In this document: positions 9,284 to 18,247 of the stretch, one piece after another
How the letters are laid out: the number at the start of each line of letters is the position of its first letter
Position numbering within the stretch: position 1 is the stretch's first letter
NCBI GenBank assembly: GCA_035638575.1
Contig: DASQZT010000098.1
Coordinates: 62,001-126,000, forward strand
DNA: 64,000 nucleotides
Reading direction: 5' to 3'
DNA from: DASQZT01 sp035638575
GTDB taxonomy: Bacteria > Acidobacteriota > Terriglobia > Bryobacterales > Bryobacteraceae
Position numbers and translations under genes: made by a program
Notes under the pieces: generated by a model
Told to the model about the DNA's origin: nothing
Seen by the model: the letters and a program-made list of their open reading frames with translations, nothing else
Databases searched by the model: none

Positions 9284-9757
9284 CTATCCTTTCTTCCCCG
9301 TGGCTGCCGCAGCGCGCCGCACCGCGGCCATGATCCGCTGGTAGTTGGTACAGCGGCACAGGTTCCCGTTCAGGCCGTCGACGATCTGCGCGTCCGTAGG
9401 CTTGGGGTGGTTTTCGAGCAGCGCCACCGTTTGGAGCACCATGCCAGGCGCGCAGTAGCCGCACTGCACGGCGCCTTCGTCAAGGAACGCCTGTTGGACC
9501 GGGTGCAGCGTCCCGCCCTCGGCGAGACCTTCGATAGTGACGATCTTGCGGCCCTCGGCCGCGCGCACCGTCGTGACGCAGGAGACCGTCGGCTTGCCGT
9601 CGATCAGCACGGTGCACGCTCGGCACTGGCCTTCGCCGCAGCCGTATTTCGTTCCGGTCAACCCCAGGTCTTCGCGCAGCACCTCCAGCAGGGGCCGCTC
9701 CGGCTCCGTGTCCACGCTACGCGCCTTTCCATTGACCGACAACCGGATGGTCGCCAT
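9284..9757 (-). CDS. 2Fe-2S subunit of xanthine-oxidase-family dehydrogenase (IorA type)
   Basis: The 157-residue protein carries two 2Fe-2S sites. The plant-type site uses Cys40, Cys45, Cys48 and Cys60 (YGCGEGQCRAC...C); the helical domain site uses Cys99, Cys102, Cys134 and Cys136 (QCGYCAPGM...LCRCTNY). It passes electrons from the molybdenum centre of the downstream subunit. The ATG at 9755-9757 follows an AGGAGG site by about ten bases. The two genes form an operon with a TATAAT-like -10 about 50 bases upstream. Confidence 0.95.
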   Translation of the reverse strand: MATIRLSVNGKARSVDTEPERPLLEVLREDLGLTGTKYGCGEGQCRACTVLIDGKPTVSCVTTVRAAEGRKIVTIEGLAEGGTLHPVQQAFLDEGAVQCGYCAPGMVLQTVALLENHPKPTDAQIVDGLNGNLCRCTNYQRIMAAVRRAAAATGKKG

Positions 9758-9807
9758 GTGGTTGAGACCTCCTCGGGGCGCACCGATCGTGCATGCCCGA
9801 CTCTTGA

Positions 9808-9813
9808 ATTATA
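9808..9813 (-). promoter_or_regulatory. Candidate -10 element of the iorAB-like operon
   Basis: On the minus strand these bases read TATAAT in the short gap between the 2Fe-2S gene and the GH3 gene. The expected transcript would have a leader of roughly 45 bases with a consensus AGGAGG before the ATG. No convincing -35 hexamer is visible at the standard spacing, so confidence is limited. Confidence 0.4.
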
Positions 9814-9882
9814 AGTCGAATCGCGTCTAAATGTGGAATAACAGGCCTGAAACTATTACGTGCTCCAACGGAGACGGGTGCG

Positions 9883-12135
9883 TCAGCGAGCGGCGGCGAT
9901 ATCGATGCGCACGGTCTCGCTAAGCGGAGTGCTTCGCGATGAGCCTCCCACCCAGACTCTGTACTCGCCCGGCAGGAGTTCCCAGGCGTCCCGATCCACG
10001 TTGAAGACGGACAGGTGCAGGGGATCGACTGTCAAGGCGACAGCCTTGCTCTCACCAGCGGCGAGTTGAATCTTGTCCCAAGCCACCAGGCGTTTGGGCG
10101 GCTCACCCGCGTTCGCCGGGAGCGAAATGTAGACCTGCGCGACTTCCGCTCCGGCCGCTTTGCCCGTGTTCCTGACGCTGAAAGTCACTGTAACGGTCCG
10201 GCCGGATCTTGCGGCCTTGATCTGTGAGTAGGAGAAAGTGGTGTATGAAAGGCCGAAGCCGAACGGGAACAACGGCTCCTTATGCTCCGCGTCGAACCAC
10301 TTATAGCCGGTCTTCAGACCCTCTGTATAGTTGACATCGAAGGGCACCGGGGGCGTCCGGCCGCGGCCGCCCTGGCCAGCGGCGCCGGGCGCTTCGGGCT
10401 GGGCCGCCGGGGCCGCGGGCTGACGAGGCTCCGGCGGAGGTCCCGGGAGAACGGGGTGGGGCAGATCGGCCTCGCTCCTGGGGAACGTGACGGGCAACTT
10501 GCCGGACGGGTTGACCGAGCCGAACAGTATATTGGCCGTGGCCTCGCCGCCGCGAATGCCCGGATACCAGACCTCCAGGACCCCGCTCACTTTGTCGATC
10601 CATGGCATGGTCACCGGACCACCGGTCTCCAGCACGACGATGGTGTGCGGATTGGCCGCGGCGATCCGGCTGACGAGCTGGTCCTGGTCATCGGGCAGCG
10701 AAAGGCTCGTCACGTCGCGGCCTTCGGTCGTGTGCTGGTTCACGAATACGATCGCCACTTCCGAGGCCGCAGCCAGTTTTGCAGCCGAGGCGGAGTCTGT
10801 GCCCGCGTCGTAGTCCACCTTGGCCTTGGGCGCTTTTTCGCGGATGGCCTTGAGCGGCGCGGAGGGCTGCCACACGGGACTGCGGCCCGGAACGGGATTG
10901 CCGCCGGCCGCATCCACCTGGTCGGAGCCCCCGCCGGAGAGCACTCCCACATCGGCGTGCGACCCGATGACCGCGATCGACCGGATCACGCCGGCCTTCA
11001 GCGGCAATTGCCCGTTGGCGTTCTTGAGCAGCACGGCGCTCTGCTCGGCAACCCGTTGCGCCACTTCGGCGCCGGTGAACGGGTTGACCGGGTGAACGGA
11101 GGGTGGATTGTCCAGGATCCCGAGGGCGAACTCGGTCCGTAAAATCCTGTGGACCATGTCGTTCAGGCGGGACATCGGGACCTCGCCTTTCTCCAGGGCC
11201 GTTTTGAGCGCGTCGCCGAAGTACCGCCCGGTGGGCATCTCCTGGTCGAATCCGGCGAGGGCGGACTTCACCGTGCTATGGTTGGCGCCCCAGTCCGACA
11301 TGACCCATCCTTTATATTCCCAAGCCTTCTTCAGCACGTCATTCAGCAGGTACGGGCTCTCACAGGCGTATTCGCCATTCAGCTTGCTGTAGGCGCACAT
11401 CACCGTCCCGACATCCGATTCCCTGATGGCGATCTCGAATGCCAGCAGATCGGTCTCCCGCAGGGAGCGCTTGTCCATGTTGGCGCTGTAAATGGTGCGG
11501 CCGTTCTCCTGGTCGTTGACGGCATAACGGTTGATATTGCCAATGACCGACTGATCCTGGGTTCCCTTCAGCGCGCGGCCGAGCATCTTGCCGATGGCGA
11601 TGGGGTCCTCGCTCCAGCACTCGAAGTTACGGCCGTTGCGCGGCTCGCGGATGAGGTTTGCGGTCCCGCCGAGCGACACGTTGAAACCCAGGTCGCGGGT
11701 CTCTTTGCCAATCAGCGCCCCATACTCATAGGCCAGCTTCACGTCCCAGGTGGCGCCGGCCGCGAGCGACGAAGGCAACGCCGTGGCGTAGCGGCCTCGC
11801 CGCCCGGTATTCGCCACGCCCGATCTGCCATCCGTCATCTGGAAATCGGGGATTCCCAACCGCGGAATGCCCGGAATGAACCCGGCTCCGCCCAATGATT
11901 GCGCGGGCTGGGCCGTAGTCTGGCCCGAGTAAGGGCTGCCTCCGTGGACCAAACCCACCTTCTCGTCAACGGTCATTTGCTCCATGACCATGTCGGCGCG
12001 CCGGTCCGGCGGCAGACTTTTGTCCATCCACGGACCTTTTGGCGCCGCCGTTGCCGCTTGCCCCGCGCCCTGGGCGAAAGCGGGAGACAGCGCGGCGTTC
12101 AGAAGCACGGCCGCAATCCCGAGAATCATGCGCAT
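9883..12135 (-). CDS. Secreted GH3 beta-glucosidase
   Basis: This is a 750-residue glycoside hydrolase family 3 protein with a signal peptide (cut near AFAQG, residue 22). Domains in order are the GH3 N-terminal barrel (about 45-340), the GH3 C-terminal alpha/beta domain (about 365-620) and a fibronectin-III-like domain (about 650-740). The nucleophile is Asp281 in WVMSDWGA. It should release terminal beta-linked sugars from oligosaccharides in the periplasm. The C-terminal alpha/beta domain is interrupted by a Pro/Ala/Gly-rich stretch including AGQGGRGRTPP (DNA about 10345-10450) that is not part of the fold. The start codon overlaps the stop of a tiny Tat-leader ORF, suggesting translational coupling. 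Confidence 0.93.
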   Translation of the reverse strand: MRMILGIAAVLLNAALSPAFAQGAGQAATAAPKGPWMDKSLPPDRRADMVMEQMTVDEKVGLVHGGSPYSGQTTAQPAQSLGGAGFIPGIPRLGIPDFQMTDGRSGVANTGRRGRYATALPSSLAAGATWDVKLAYEYGALIGKETRDLGFNVSLGGTANLIREPRNGRNFECWSEDPIAIGKMLGRALKGTQDQSVIGNINRYAVNDQENGRTIYSANMDKRSLRETDLLAFEIAIRESDVGTVMCAYSKLNGEYACESPYLLNDVLKKAWEYKGWVMSDWGANHSTVKSALAGFDQEMPTGRYFGDALKTALEKGEVPMSRLNDMVHRILRTEFALGILDNPPSVHPVNPFTGAEVAQRVAEQSAVLLKNANGQLPLKAGVIRSIAVIGSHADVGVLSGGGSDQVDAAGGNPVPGRSPVWQPSAPLKAIREKAPKAKVDYDAGTDSASAAKLAAASEVAIVFVNQHTTEGRDVTSLSLPDDQDQLVSRIAAANPHTIVVLETGGPVTMPWIDKVSGVLEVWYPGIRGGEATANILFGSVNPSGKLPVTFPRSEADLPHPVLPGPPPEPRQPAAPAAQPEAPGAAGQGGRGRTPPVPFDVNYTEGLKTGYKWFDAEHKEPLFPFGFGLSYTTFSYSQIKAARSGRTVTVTFSVRNTGKAAGAEVAQVYISLPANAGEPPKRLVAWDKIQLAAGESKAVALTVDPLHLSVFNVDRDAWELLPGEYRVWVGGSSRSTPLSETVRIDIAAAR

Positions 12136-12236
12136 TTTACGCCACCGTCAGCGTTTGGCCGGCCTCGATCGAAACGGGCTGCTCCCAGAAATCCGCGGCG
12201 GGATGTCTTCTTGCCTGGCTTTTTTCCTGTGCTCAT
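12126..12236 (-). CDS. 36-residue Tat-leader micro-ORF overlapping the GH3 start
   Basis: ATG at 12234-12236 opens a 36-codon frame whose first twenty residues, MSTGKKPGKKTSRRGFLGAA, form a textbook Tat signal n-region and RR motif. The protein that should follow is absent: the frame runs into FDRGRPNADGGVKCA and stops. The stop overlaps the GH3 start (ATGCGCATGA), so ribosomes could be handed on. I read it as the remnant of a deleted Tat-exported enzyme, possibly now acting as a leader ORF. A GGAG-containing site lies upstream. Confidence 0.45.
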   Translation of the reverse strand: MSTGKKPGKKTSRRGFLGAARFDRGRPNADGGVKCA

Positions 12237-12267
12237 TAATTCCGATCTCCGTCTCCGGAATTCCTGT

Positions 12268-12296
12268 TTGGCATCCGGCTGACCGTAGTATATAAC
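12268..12296 (+). promoter_or_regulatory. Sigma-70-like promoter of the rhamnogalacturonan operon
   Basis: TTGGCA (12268-12273) and TATAAC (12291-12296) are separated by exactly 17 bases, five of six matches to consensus in each hexamer. Transcription would begin near 12303 and read a leader of about 95 bases into the receptor fragment and the esterase, lyase and dehydrogenase genes behind it. Confidence 0.6.
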
Positions 12297-12360
12297 CCTG
12301 CGCGAAGGTGGGGCATGCACCTGCGAACATTGCCAACACCCGAGGGTTGCTAACTGCGCC

Positions 12361-12385
12361 CCCGTGGAGTAAGATCCACCACGGG
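12361..12385 (+). promoter_or_regulatory. 5'-UTR stem-loop next to the ribosome site
   Basis: CCCGTGG (12361-12367) can pair with CCACGGG (12379-12385). The right arm merges into the purine-rich ribosome site GGGAGGGGG five bases before the ATG at 12397, so the structure could limit access of ribosomes to the first gene of the operon. It is seen by eye only. Confidence 0.4.
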
Positions 12386-12396
12386 AGGGGGCATCC

Positions 12397-13758
12397 ATGA
12401 CAAGAACGAGCTATCTTCGCAGAACCGTGCTTCGCGCCGGGTATGGCCTCACCGACTCTCACGGCGCCGGCACCGGCAACAACGGCACCGGCGTCTCGCC
12501 CGGACAGTTGGGGTTCAACGCCGCTGCATCCTTCTCCAGCACGGTCACCGGGCAGCCGGCGTTCTACTGGGCCAACGGCGTGCCGCCTTATCAGAAGCCG
12601 CCCTTCATTGATCCGGGTTACGGCGTCGGCTTTACGACAGCCAGTCCGAGCGGCGCCGTAAGCCCCACTTATGTCAATCCGGCCACCGGCGCGAAGCCGC
12701 CGTATTCGGTCTACTGGAACATCGGCATCCAGCGCGAGATTACCGCCAATACGACCATCGGCGCCTCCTTTGCGGCCAACACCGGCCACTTCCTCACCGG
12801 AGGCGGCGGCACGGGGATATGGTCCAATTCCATGCCGATCCAATGCCTGCCGCTGGGGGCCCTGCTGGGCGCCCAGGCCACGGCTGCCAATATTGCCTCG
12901 GCCCAGGCCCTCGCTCCGGGCATCGGGCTGCCGTTCTCCAACTACGTTGGGACCATCTCGCAGATGTTGAAGCCCTATCCTCAGTACAGCGGAATCAACT
13001 ATCTGTGGAGCAACCGCGGCAACTCTTCGTACAACTCGTTCCAGTTTGCCGTGGACCACAGGATGTCGCAAGGGTTAACCTTCCACATAGGCTACGTGTT
13101 CAGCAAGGAGCTGGATGACACCACCACCAGCAGAAACCCGTTCGACGGCAGCCTCGACCGCGCCCCTGGCGCCATCGATCATCCGCATATCCTCACCGGC
13201 ACGGTCGTGTATCACCTGCCTTTCGGCAAAGGTCATGCGTTGGGAAGCGGCAACGCCGCCGTCCAGCGGCTGGTCAGCGGGTGGCTGGTGGCCAGCGTCG
13301 TCACCTTCAGCTCGGGATCTCCGCTGGCCATTAGCGGGACCGGATGCGTAGTTACCGGCATTTCCTCCTCTTGCCTTCCCAGTTACAACCCCGCGTTCAA
13401 CGGACCGGTCCGCATCAACGGGAGTTACGGTGACGGCAACATCCTGGCTCCGGGTCCGGTTGCCTATCTCGACAAGAATGCGTTTATCACCCCGGCCCCG
13501 TACACGTTCGGCAACCTGGCGCGGGCGGCGCCGTACAATCTCTTCTCGCCTTATACCCTCAACGAAGACGTCACCCTGCGTGAGATCGCCCTTCGCAAAA
13601 GGCTGAAGCTGACGTTCGAGGCAAACATGTTCAACATCACCAATTCGGTGATCTTCAGCGCGCCCGGAACCAGCATCGATTCCACCACCTTCGGTCAGGT
13701 CACTTCGCAGCGAAACCTGCCGCGGAAAGTCCAGTTCAACGCGCGCCTCAGCTTCTGA
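12397..13758 (+). pseudogene. Headless Oar-like TonB-dependent receptor, C-terminal barrel only
   Basis: The 453-residue frame matches only the last part of an Oar-like receptor: TVLRAGYGLTDSH, NIGIQREITANTTIGASF, FHIGYVFSKELDD, VYHLPFGKGH and the closing strand ending in aromatic Phe (VQFNARLSF). Signal peptide, carboxypeptidase-regulatory domain, plug and early barrel, some 600-700 residues, are missing. The first residues MTRTSYLRR look like the start of a signal peptide fused directly to the barrel, as from an in-frame internal deletion. A promoter and ribosome site are still present and the next gene begins 16 bases after the stop, so the fragment is probably transcribed as the first gene of the operon, though it cannot be a working receptor. 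Confidence 0.8.
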
Positions 13759-13774
13759 AGGCAAGGATCAGCCC

Positions 13775-15409
13775 ATGCGATACAGTGAACTCACCAGGCG
13801 GTCGCTGCTACGCGGAATGGCGTTGGGCGCCGGCGCGTTTCTGGACAAATCGGCGATTTCCGCAACGGCCTATCGGGAGCCCCCCACAGCCACCACCAAA
13901 CTCGGGAAGATCCGGGGATTCATCGACAACGGCATCTGCGCATTCAAGGGAATTCCATATGGCGACGATACCGCCGCGCGCCGTTTCCTGGCGCCCGTTC
14001 CCGCCAAACCCTGGACCGGCATACGGGACACGCTGAAGTCCGGCCCGCGCGCGCCGCAACCAACCGCGAGGGTGCCCGCCACCGCTGCCGGCCGTGGTCC
14101 CTCCCTCGCCCCCGCCGGTCCGCCCCCGGCCCCCGTCAGCGAGGATTGCCTTTGGCTGAACGTGTGGACTCCCGGCCTGCGCGACGGCGGCAAGCGGCCC
14201 GTGATGGTGTGGTTTCACGGCGGCGGATATGCCGCCGGCTCCGCCAATTCGCCGCTGTCCGACGGCGTACGCCTCTGCCATCGCGGCAACGTCGTGGTGG
14301 TCTCGGTCAACCACCGGCTCAACATCTTTGGATATCTTTACCTGGCCGAGCTCGGCGGCCCCGAGTTCAAGGATTCCGGCAATGTCGGGCAGCTCGATCT
14401 GGTGCTCGCTCTCGAATGGGTGCGCGACAACATCGTCGAGTTCGGCGGCGATCCCAATCGCGTCCTGATTTTCGGCGAGTCGGGCGGCGGCGCCAAGAAC
14501 GCCTGCTTGATGGCCATGCCCGCGGCCAAAGGGCTGTTTCAGCGCTCCTCGAGTTCCAGCGGCGAGACCGTCACCGCCTCGCGGCCCGAAACCGCCACCG
14601 CCCGCACCCGAGCCGTTCTGAAGGCGCTCGAGTTGGCGCCCGACCGCATCTCCGAGCTGAAGACCATGCCCATGGACAAGCTCATCCAGGCCTATGGCGC
14701 CTCCGGGTACTGGGGACCGGTCGTGGACGGTGGCTCTCTCCCCCGCCACCCGTTCCAACCCGATGCTCCGCCGCAGTCCGCCCAGATTCCCTTCCTCGTC
14801 GGCACCAACCACGACGAGTCCCGGCTGCTCATCGGCAACCCGGCCATGTACGATCTGACGTGGGACACGCTCAAGGAGAACCTCGCGAAGTACTCCGAGA
14901 AGATGGGCAGCCTGAGCCTCGACACCGTGATCGCGCTGTACCGCAAACTGTATCCGCACTATTCGCCGGCCGATGTCTTCTTCGGCGCCACCACGGATTC
15001 GCGGGACTGGCGCCCCGCGGTGGTGGAGATCGAGCGCCGCGCCGCGCAGCCCAAAGGCTCGGCCCCCACCTATTCCTATCAGCTCGACTTCGGCTCCCCC
15101 ACCGATCCGCGCCGCAAGGCGTGCCACGGCATGGATGTTCCGTTCCTGTTCGACAATGTCGGCACGCCCAATACCCTCACGGGAGATACCCCCGAATCGT
15201 ACTGGCTGGCCGAACAGATCAGCTCGGCCTACATCGCCTTCGCTGCCACGGGCAATCCCAACACGCCGGGTCTGCCCCACTGGCCGCCGTACGACCTGGC
15301 GCGGCGCGCGACAATGTCATTTGATGTTGTCTCGAAGGTGATCGACGACCCGCGGGGCGAGGAGCGCAAACTCTTCTCGCAGGTTCCGTATGAGAATCCT
15401 GGCACGTAG
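13775..15409 (+). CDS. Tat-exported type-B carboxylesterase
   Basis: The 544-residue alpha/beta hydrolase has a Tat-like leader (TRRSLLRGMALGAG). The carboxylesterase type B signatures are EDCLWLNVWTP and GESGGG; the catalytic triad is Ser236, Glu348 (NHDES) and His451 (ACHGMD). The oxyanion-hole motif is HGGGY. It hydrolyses carboxylic esters; beside two rhamnogalacturonan lyases, removal of acetyl or other ester groups from pectin or its fragments is plausible but inferred. A Pro/Ala/Gly-rich insert (DNA about 14080-14139, including GRGPSLAPAGPPPAP) interrupts the N-terminal third. Confidence 0.92.
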   Translation: MRYSELTRRSLLRGMALGAGAFLDKSAISATAYREPPTATTKLGKIRGFIDNGICAFKGIPYGDDTAARRFLAPVPAKPWTGIRDTLKSGPRAPQPTARVPATAAGRGPSLAPAGPPPAPVSEDCLWLNVWTPGLRDGGKRPVMVWFHGGGYAAGSANSPLSDGVRLCHRGNVVVVSVNHRLNIFGYLYLAELGGPEFKDSGNVGQLDLVLALEWVRDNIVEFGGDPNRVLIFGESGGGAKNACLMAMPAAKGLFQRSSSSSGETVTASRPETATARTRAVLKALELAPDRISELKTMPMDKLIQAYGASGYWGPVVDGGSLPRHPFQPDAPPQSAQIPFLVGTNHDESRLLIGNPAMYDLTWDTLKENLAKYSEKMGSLSLDTVIALYRKLYPHYSPADVFFGATTDSRDWRPAVVEIERRAAQPKGSAPTYSYQLDFGSPTDPRRKACHGMDVPFLFDNVGTPNTLTGDTPESYWLAEQISSAYIAFAATGNPNTPGLPHWPPYDLARRATMSFDVVSKVIDDPRGEERKLFSQVPYENPGT

Positions 15410-15433
15410 CGCGGGTGCAGAGAAGGAGCAATC

Positions 15434-18220
15434 GTGCGACGCAGAACTTTTCTTTCGACAACCGCGGCAACCAGCCTGGGCCTCGCCGCGGCGCAGCGCG
15501 TGACCTCGGCCCAAAGCGCGCCCGCGGGCCAGCCCGGGCAGGTCTCCTTGAACTGGCTGGGCGGAACGCCGCCGCCCGCCGAAACCGGCGTAAGCTGGGG
15601 CGTGCCGTGGCCCCGCGGCTCGGTTCGCAAAGACCAGACGTTGACTCTGAACGGCGCCGATGGCAAGGCGCTGCCGCTCCAGTCCTGGCCGTTGGCTTAT
15701 TGGCCCGATGGGTCGTTGAAATGGAGCGGCCTGGCGACCGTGGCCGGTGCGGGCGCCGCCGGACCGTTCCGCCTCGCGCCGGGAACGCCGGCCATCATCG
15801 CGGGCAGCCCGTCCGTAACGGTGCGGCAGAGCGCCGGTGCCATCGATATCGATACGGGTAAATTGCAGTGCCGCATCCCCCGCCAGGGCGCCGCCCTCAT
15901 CGACACCATGACCATGGAGGGACGCGTGGTCGCCCGCCGGGGGCGCCTGGTGTGCACGCTGGAAGACCACTCCGATCCCGACGCCGTTCGCCTCGACCAT
16001 TTCTCCAGTTCCATCCGGAAGGTCACGGTGGAGCAGACCGGCCCTTTGCGCGCCGTGATCAAAATCGAAGGCGCGCACAAGGCGGAGAAGGCCAGTCGCG
16101 AATGGCTGCCCTTCACCGTGCGCCTCTACTTCTACGGTGGCCAGGCGGCCGTCCGGATGGTCCACACCATCGTATTCGATGGCGACCAGGAGAAAGATTT
16201 CATCCGCGGCTTGGGCGTGGCCTTCGCGGTGCCGATGCGCGAGCAGATTCACAACCGGCACGTCCGCTTCTCCGCGGAGGGCGAGGGACTGTGGTCCGAG
16301 CCGTTACAGCCGGTGACGGGTGCACGCGGACTTCAGGCGCCCGGCGCCGCCGCCGCCCCCGGTCCTGGCGGTCCCGGAGCTGGAGAACTCTACGCCAGCC
16401 AGCTTGCCGGCAAGCGCTTCCCCAACAAGGAACAGTTCAGCCAGCAGGGGCAGTTCCTGTTGAACAACTGGGCCGTCTGGGACTCCTACAAGCTGTTCCA
16501 GTCCACCGCCGACGGTTTCCAGATCCAAAAACGCACCAATCCGCAAAGTTGCTGGCTGTTCGCCGGAGCGGGGAAGCGCGCCTCGGGCCTGGTTTTCGCC
16601 GGCGACGTGAGCGGCGGGCTGGCAGTGGCGGTGAAGAATTTCTGGCAATCGCACCCCGCCTCGCTGGAAGTGCTGAACGCCACCCAGGAAGCCGCCGACC
16701 TGCGCGCATGGCTGTGGTCGCCCGACGCGCAGGCCATGGACGTGCGCCACTACGACACCAGAAACCACACCCTCGAGGCCAGCTACGAAGACGTGCAGCC
16801 GGGCTTCAGCACTGCCAATGGCATCGCCCGCACCAGCGAACTGACGCTATACCCCAGCGCCTCCGTCCCCGCCAAAGAGGACACCGCGAAGCAGGCCCGC
16901 ATGAACGTCGAGCCGCCGCTCCCGGTGTGCGCGCCCGAGCATTACCATTCGGTGTCGGCCTTTGGCGTGTGGAGCCTGCCCGACCGCTCCACGGCCCTGA
17001 AACGCGCTGTCGAGGACCAGCTCGACGGCGCCGTGGAACTCTATAAGAAGGAGATCGAGCAGCGCCGCTGGTACGGATTCTGGGACTTCGGCGACGTGAT
17101 GCACGCCTACGATCCCGCCCGCCACACCTGGCGCTACGACATCGGCGGCTACGCCTGGGACAACACTGAGCTGGGCACCGACATGTGGCTCTGGTACAGC
17201 TTCCTGCGCAGCGGGCGCGCCGATATCTTCCGCATGGCCGAGGCCATGACCCGCCACACCAGCGAAGTGGACACCTACCATTCGGGCCGGTTCGCCGGTC
17301 TCGGTTCGCGTCACAATGTGCGCCACTGGGGGTGCGGCGCCAAGGAGGCGCGGATCAGCCAGGCCGCCTTCCGCCGTTTCCATTACTACCTCACCACCGA
17401 CGAGCGCACCGGCGACATCATGCGCGAAGTGGTGGACGTGGATTCCACCTACCTGCAGCTCGACCCCATGCGGCTGGCCTCGCCGCAGACCACGCCGCTG
17501 AAGTATCCCTGCCGCATCCGCGGCGGCCCCGACTGGCTGGCGTGCGCCGGCAACTGGATGACCGAGTGGGAGCGCACCGGAGAACCGAAGTACCGCGACA
17601 AGATCGTCGCCGGGATGGACTCGATCGCCAACATGCCCTACGGCTTCATGACCGGCCCCAACACGTTGTACGGCTACGACCCAAAGACCGGTAAACTCTA
17701 CCCGCTGGTGGACGACGGTTTCGGCACCTACAACCTGCAGGTGATTCAGGGCGGCGCCGAAGTGGCGTTCGAGCTGAACCAGTTGATCGACCACGCCGGC
17801 TGGCAGAAAGCGTTTCTGCAATACTGCCGCCTGACCGGCGCGCCGAAAACCGTGGTCGCCGCGGACATGAAGACCGGCGCGGAGGGCGCCGACGGCTCCT
17901 ACGCAGGCGCGGGGCGGATGGCGGCCTACGCATATTCGAAAACGCGCAACGCCGCCTTCATTGCACGCGCGGTGAGCCAACTCGGGGGTGGCGGCGGTTT
18001 CCGTCGCCTGCCGGGCGGGCCGTATGCCACCCAGCACGTTGAGGGTCCCGACGTGATGAACCCTATCGACGAGGCCCCCGGCGTCTCCACCAACACCACG
18101 GCGCAATCCTCGCTCACCGCCATACAAGTCCTGGAGTTGTGCAAGGATCAACTCCCGGCACAGTTGCCGCCGCCGGCGCCCGCCGGCCCGGGAGGGCGCG
18201 GCCGTGGCGGCCGCGGGTAG
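15434..18220 (+). CDS. PcRGLX/YetA-like exo-rhamnogalacturonan lyase (PL26-related)
   Basis: The 928-residue protein has a Tat-type leader (MRRRTFLSTTAATSLGLAAA) and the layout of the PL26/YetA family: an N-terminal RIFT-barrel region with GVPWPRGSV and PLAYWPDGSLKWSGL, then a long alpha/alpha-toroid catalytic region rich in Trp, Tyr and His (for example RRWYGFWDFGDVMHAYDP, DNTELGTDMWLWY and SGRFAGLGSRHNVRHWGCG). Family members cleave rhamnogalacturonan I from the end by beta-elimination. The GTG start at 15434 follows GAAGGAG closely. A Gly/Pro-rich insert (about 16330-16390) and a GPGGRGRGGRG tail (about 18180-18217) are unusual. The adjacent PL4-type lyase makes endo/exo division of labour likely. 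Confidence 0.82.
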   Translation: MRRRTFLSTTAATSLGLAAAQRVTSAQSAPAGQPGQVSLNWLGGTPPPAETGVSWGVPWPRGSVRKDQTLTLNGADGKALPLQSWPLAYWPDGSLKWSGLATVAGAGAAGPFRLAPGTPAIIAGSPSVTVRQSAGAIDIDTGKLQCRIPRQGAALIDTMTMEGRVVARRGRLVCTLEDHSDPDAVRLDHFSSSIRKVTVEQTGPLRAVIKIEGAHKAEKASREWLPFTVRLYFYGGQAAVRMVHTIVFDGDQEKDFIRGLGVAFAVPMREQIHNRHVRFSAEGEGLWSEPLQPVTGARGLQAPGAAAAPGPGGPGAGELYASQLAGKRFPNKEQFSQQGQFLLNNWAVWDSYKLFQSTADGFQIQKRTNPQSCWLFAGAGKRASGLVFAGDVSGGLAVAVKNFWQSHPASLEVLNATQEAADLRAWLWSPDAQAMDVRHYDTRNHTLEASYEDVQPGFSTANGIARTSELTLYPSASVPAKEDTAKQARMNVEPPLPVCAPEHYHSVSAFGVWSLPDRSTALKRAVEDQLDGAVELYKKEIEQRRWYGFWDFGDVMHAYDPARHTWRYDIGGYAWDNTELGTDMWLWYSFLRSGRADIFRMAEAMTRHTSEVDTYHSGRFAGLGSRHNVRHWGCGAKEARISQAAFRRFHYYLTTDERTGDIMREVVDVDSTYLQLDPMRLASPQTTPLKYPCRIRGGPDWLACAGNWMTEWERTGEPKYRDKIVAGMDSIANMPYGFMTGPNTLYGYDPKTGKLYPLVDDGFGTYNLQVIQGGAEVAFELNQLIDHAGWQKAFLQYCRLTGAPKTVVAADMKTGAEGADGSYAGAGRMAAYAYSKTRNAAFIARAVSQLGGGGGFRRLPGGPYATQHVEGPDVMNPIDEAPGVSTNTTAQSSLTAIQVLELCKDQLPAQLPPPAPAGPGGRGRGGRG

Positions 18221-18247
18221 GAAGCCAATCGCAGACAGGGAAGGAGA

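Noticed and set aside
7241..9814. 857-codon plus-strand open frame
   Set aside because: It is the antisense shadow of the molybdenum hydroxylase genes; Arg/Gly/Pro/His-rich composition and no motifs.
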